From the NCBI GenBank assembly GCA_014526335.1, contig JACTAT010000010.1, positions 5,698,282 through 5,762,281 of the forward strand: DNA of 64,000 bases, given 5' to 3'. The first letter of the stretch is position 1. Every line of letters begins with the position of its first letter. The stretch comes from Chrysaora quinquecirrha. Its lineage: Eukaryota > Cnidaria > Scyphozoa > Semaeostomeae > Pelagiidae. Shown one piece after another: positions 61,178 to 64,000 of this stretch. Made by a program: the position numbers and the translations under genes. A model generated the notes under the pieces. It did not search any database and had not been told where the DNA came from. It saw nothing but the letters and a program-made list of their open reading frames with translations.

Positions 61178-62233
61178 AGAGCAAATTGATCTTATCATAG
61201 TTGATGATATTGATCATTATTATTTGCGAGAAGATAAAAGAAATCAACTTATAAGTCAAGCAAAAGTTATCTCATTTGTTGCAGATGCAGTACACTACTT
61301 AAATACCTTAGGGTATGCATTAGAATTAAAATAAAATGTGCATTGTTTGTGAAAAAGGAAAGGGATAGCTATAGTTATAGTTACTACGTGTTTTGTGTGA
61401 TGCAAGTATTTTGGTACCAGGGGGCAGCCTAGATTTTATGGAAGGTTTTGACTAAGTCCTGGGTGTGCTACAATAAAAATTTATGGGGCACAATTTTCAG
61501 CCATGTGCCTTCTACATCAATTTCCGGACTTTTGATTGCACATGTGCCACAGTCTTCATTGGAACATGAAATTTACATTACAGAAAAATATGAGTTAGGA
61601 CTGACACTTTTTGCCATACTAATGAAAGCCTCCAAATGAACTTATGCAATTCCAACAGCACAATTTTCACTGTATAATTTTGTAGGTTTATCAAGGTGGA
61701 ATTAGACATATGGGTGAATAGAGACAAGCATGGTACTCTTTGTTTCTGTTTACTGTAACAAATTTTTCAAGAAGATAATAAAACATACAGCAGGCAACAC
61801 AGAAAAGTAAAATGTTCATCCCAATTCACCCCATTATCTTGCCTAGTCTACCCGATTCCATAGTAAGATTAAATTGCATCCTTCTCAGATCTGCTGTTGC
61901 TCTAAGTCCACCAGTGCTACTAATCATGTTGACTTTTTAAGAATGTGCATCTTTTCCAGGGAGAAGCATTCTCCAAAAAGCCACTGCAGTTTGATTTGCT
62001 CAGTTTCTACACAAGATGATGGGAAAATGCCAGCTAACCAACAGGAAATTCTAGAGCACTGGTTTCAAGATATGATAATTGCAAAACATCAAAAAGACTC
62101 AAAACATAGATTCTCAGCAGTTATGGAAAAAGATGGATGTAAGTCAGAAGAACTTGCTTTTAATTATGCATTTGAAGATCACAAAATTGTAGCATCTGAG
62201 ATGGAAGGTCCAGAAACCATTGATCAAACATGA

Positions 62234-63040
62234 ATCCTCAAGGAGCATTCTTTCAGTACATGTGCAATGTGAATGCATGTAGCATAGTGTGCAAGAAGAA
62301 TGTTTATGCAATGCTTAGAAATTTTGATGCTGTATGGTAGAGAACTGATTTTGCAAGAAGTTTTATTTCTAAAGCAATCCCCAGAGAAGTTTGCTTGGCT
62401 TTCATGCTTTAACAACAATGGACTTGAGGATATTATTTTATCAAATGGCCCAAATTAGCTTTTTGCTACTTTTGGAAATCTTTACTTATTGGTATTCTTT
62501 AATCTGAGGTTGAAACATTCCATAAGGTAAGTAGTGTAACCATGTTCAAGAGCATATATTTTGGTGGGAATCAGTCTACTATCCTTTTTTTGATAAAAAC
62601 ATTTTTTAAACCAATTTGATTAGATCATACTAGAAATAAGTATGGATATAAGAATCCATACTAGAAATAAGTATGGATTCTATCCCACAGTTTGCCAAAT
62701 CCAAATAGTTTCCTCAATGGTCTGGTGTTTTACTTGTAAGATTGGGAATCAGTTATTTTAATGTGCAAAAATAATTTTTGTCAAAATCTTCCCATACATG
62801 TACAACAGTCAGATTTTGGTGCTGTGACTTAGCAAGTTAAGTGTTGAGGAAGCCTGGAAGGTGTTCCAGTTGGATAAATTGTTAAATAATAAAAGAAACA
62901 CTGCAAGAAGAACAAAACCTATTATGATTCTGGCAACAAGATATTACTACACACAAGGACTATGATTGGGTAACAAGCTATAGCTCAGAACTACTTCTAA
63001 CACATGCAATCAAATCATGCTTCAAGCTGGGCAATCAGTT
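62234..63040. other. Convergent intergenic region
   Basis: Lies between the 3' ends of the SWSAP1-like and TECR-like genes. It should hold both 3' UTRs. Near 62633-62680 ATACTAGAAATAAGTATGGAT is duplicated in tandem. I see no gene. Confidence 0.6.
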
Positions 63041-63829
63041 TCAAAAAATGAATGGTACAAGTGCCTTCCTGTGTTTGGGGTACATCGGTCTCTCATCTTT
63101 ACCATCAAACTCTGCTATGTAAGCAATATGCTTTTTGCGAGAGTAAATTAACAGTGTAATGATTGTACATAACAGCAGAAGTTCTGATGGCAGAGTCATT
63201 GTGAGAAGGAAGAACCCAAGCCAGCTTGTGATTTCAAAGAAATAATGTGGACATGAAATAAGGTTAAAGAGGCAACCATGTGGTACAACATGTCCTGTCT
63301 TTGGGGAAATCAAAGCCAGATCATTATTTCCTGTTCTGAAGAGCCGCAATTGTATATGACACCAGCAGTTGCCAATTTCGCCAATTAGAAATATTATCAC
63401 GCCAGGAATAATTAAATACAGGCTCGAGGCTTTGTACACAGATTTATTGACAGACCATGCAATGAACAGTGCTAATACCCAGTAGTAAATCGGTGCACCA
63501 ATGGATTCAACAAGAGGCATCTTCCTTTTGTAGATATGCACAAATAATACCTCTATGAATCGCCTGATAAAATGGAGATTCCACATGGCCAAGATGAGGT
63601 ATCGAAGATCTTCTGTGTTTGGGTTATTTGCCTTCTTTATCAGATTTCCTTGGATAGGATGCGGCAAATCTGGCATGCTAATGAAAAATACTGCCGTGAA
63701 TATTGCAGCTGTGCCAATGTATGTGACAGAATTCACAAAAACTGGATTTAGTCCAGGCATCTTCAAGCTGGTATTGGGAACTTTTTTTACTGCTTTTCTC
63801 GCCACTTTTCTTTTCTGAAAGTTCATCAC
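63041..63829 (-). CDS. TECR-like steroid 5-alpha-reductase-domain protein
   Basis: A 262-codon single-exon frame (start 63829 or the next codon 63826; stop 63041-63043). It resembles trans-2,3-enoyl-CoA reductase (TECR/TECRL), the ER enzyme that does the last reduction of very-long-chain fatty acid elongation. Shared marks: NLHFIRRFIEVLFVHIYKRK, the stretch around CHIQLR, HGCLFNLISCPHYFFEITSW, and the C-terminus KHIAYIAEF ... RKALVPFIF, ending in an aromatic-rich tail as in the family. Five or so hydrophobic segments are visible. TECR is about 308 residues with an N-terminal ubiquitin-like domain; here only about 30 basic residues precede the first membrane segment and an in-frame stop lies close upstream, so that domain is absent unless supplied by an upstream exon beyond an unrecognised splice site. 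Lack of introns in an intron-rich neighbourhood could mean retroposition. Confidence 0.85.
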   Translation of the reverse strand: MMNFQKRKVARKAVKKVPNTSLKMPGLNPVFVNSVTYIGTAAIFTAVFFISMPDLPHPIQGNLIKKANNPNTEDLRYLILAMWNLHFIRRFIEVLFVHIYKRKMPLVESIGAPIYYWVLALFIAWSVNKSVYKASSLYLIIPGVIIFLIGEIGNCWCHIQLRLFRTGNNDLALISPKTGHVVPHGCLFNLISCPHYFFEITSWLGFFLLTMTLPSELLLLCTIITLLIYSRKKHIAYIAEFDGKDERPMYPKHRKALVPFIF

Positions 63830-64000
63830 AGATTCTTCATAGATTTTTCACCAGACCGTATATGTAATCCATGATTTCATTCAGGCTCAGCAGTTTTTAG
63901 TATCCATTCGTCAATCTCAGCCACTTCCGGATTGAGTTCCGAAATGTTTGACTCGGTCCCAGGCCTAGTCTTCAATCGCGAACTTGAAAGGCCACTGATC
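63830..64000. other. Upstream flank of the TECR-like gene
   Basis: The last 171 bases hold the probable 5' UTR or promoter of the TECR-like gene. No start codon, splice site or other gene is clear before the window ends. Confidence 0.4.

Larger units (their letters stand above)
55080..62233 (+). pseudogene. SWSAP1: SWSAP1-like RecA-fold ATPase, exon 1 split by a MULE
   Basis: SWSAP1 is a small RAD51-paralogue-like ATPase that binds the SWIM-domain protein SWS1/ZSWIM7 and promotes homologous recombination. Left part of exon 1: 55080-55411, with Walker A GPSKSGRSS at about residues 35-43. Right part: 61178-61312, with Walker B-like DLIIVDDIDHY. Exon 2: 61960-62233 (stop TGA 62231-62233). Without the element and one 9-bp target copy, 332+135+274 = 741 nt, exactly 247 codons including the stop, and the exon junction phase (2 then 1) is correct. 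Human SWSAP1 is 229 residues. As it stands, the frame reads five codons into the transposon and stops at 55427, so the product would be a 115-residue fragment lacking Walker B. The insertion may be polymorphic or heterozygous. Assignment to SWSAP1 rests on size, ATPase motifs and C-terminal pattern; a related recombination ATPase is possible. Confidence 0.85.

Noticed and set aside
1..64000. CRISPR arrays, phage or bacterial defence systems
   Set aside because: Repeats lack uniform unique spacers and no prokaryotic-type genes are present; the window is animal nuclear DNA.

Overview
Eukaryotic nuclear DNA from an invertebrate animal. Genes are intron-rich with GT/AG borders, conserved proteins are metazoan (folliculin-interacting protein, RNF19-type RBR ligase, TMEM205, SWSAP1, TECR-like), and the gaps are packed with small inverted-repeat elements (MITEs), tRNA-derived SINEs and tandem arrays. 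An anthozoan cnidarian fits the gene style and AT-rich repeats, but the sequence alone does not prove the taxon. There are no prokaryotic operons, CRISPR arrays or rRNA genes.

Layout. 1-2.0 kb: tandem satellites. 2.0-6.6 kb: no gene recognised, one duplicated ~180 bp repeat. 6.6-28.4 kb: one minus-strand gene for folliculin-interacting protein (FNIP), 21 coding exons mapped by homology and phase, its introns filled with MITEs and SINEs. 29.05-32.0 kb: a ~3 kb foldback element whose arms are GTTA/TAAC arrays. 32.4-36.0 kb: a three-exon plus-strand gene for a small type II membrane protein carrying only the N-terminal LDLa-like domain of glucosidase II beta. 36-42.2 kb: intergenic MITEs including a near-perfect hairpin. 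42.2-46.8 kb: RNF19-like RBR E3 ligase (plus, four coding exons). 46.8-51.3 kb: MITEs and two tandem arrays. 51.3-54.75 kb: two tandem TMEM205 paralogues (minus). 55.08-62.23 kb: a SWSAP1-like recombination ATPase gene (plus), interrupted in its first exon by a 5,757 bp Mutator-like element (MULE). 63.04-63.83 kb: TECR/steroid 5-alpha-reductase-domain protein (minus).

Main discovery. The MULE at 55412-61168 has 78 bp terminal inverted repeats that I read as identical, and a perfect 9 bp target duplication. Removing the element and one duplication copy restores an exact reading frame across the SWSAP1 ATPase, from Walker A on the left to Walker B on the right, and the phase matches the downstream exon. 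The element encodes Ulp1-like protease, zinc-finger DNA-binding, MULE transposase, SWIM and PHD-like domains. SWSAP1 itself works with a SWIM-domain partner, so a SWIM-bearing transposon sits inside the gene of a SWIM-partner protein; I treat that as coincidence unless shown otherwise.

Caution on sequence quality. Apparent frameshifts in FNIP (two), a TMEM205 gene, the glucosidase-II-beta-like gene and the transposon (several) can all be explained by one-base length changes in A or T runs. They are more likely base-calling or assembly errors than real breaks, and these genes should not be called pseudogenes on this evidence.
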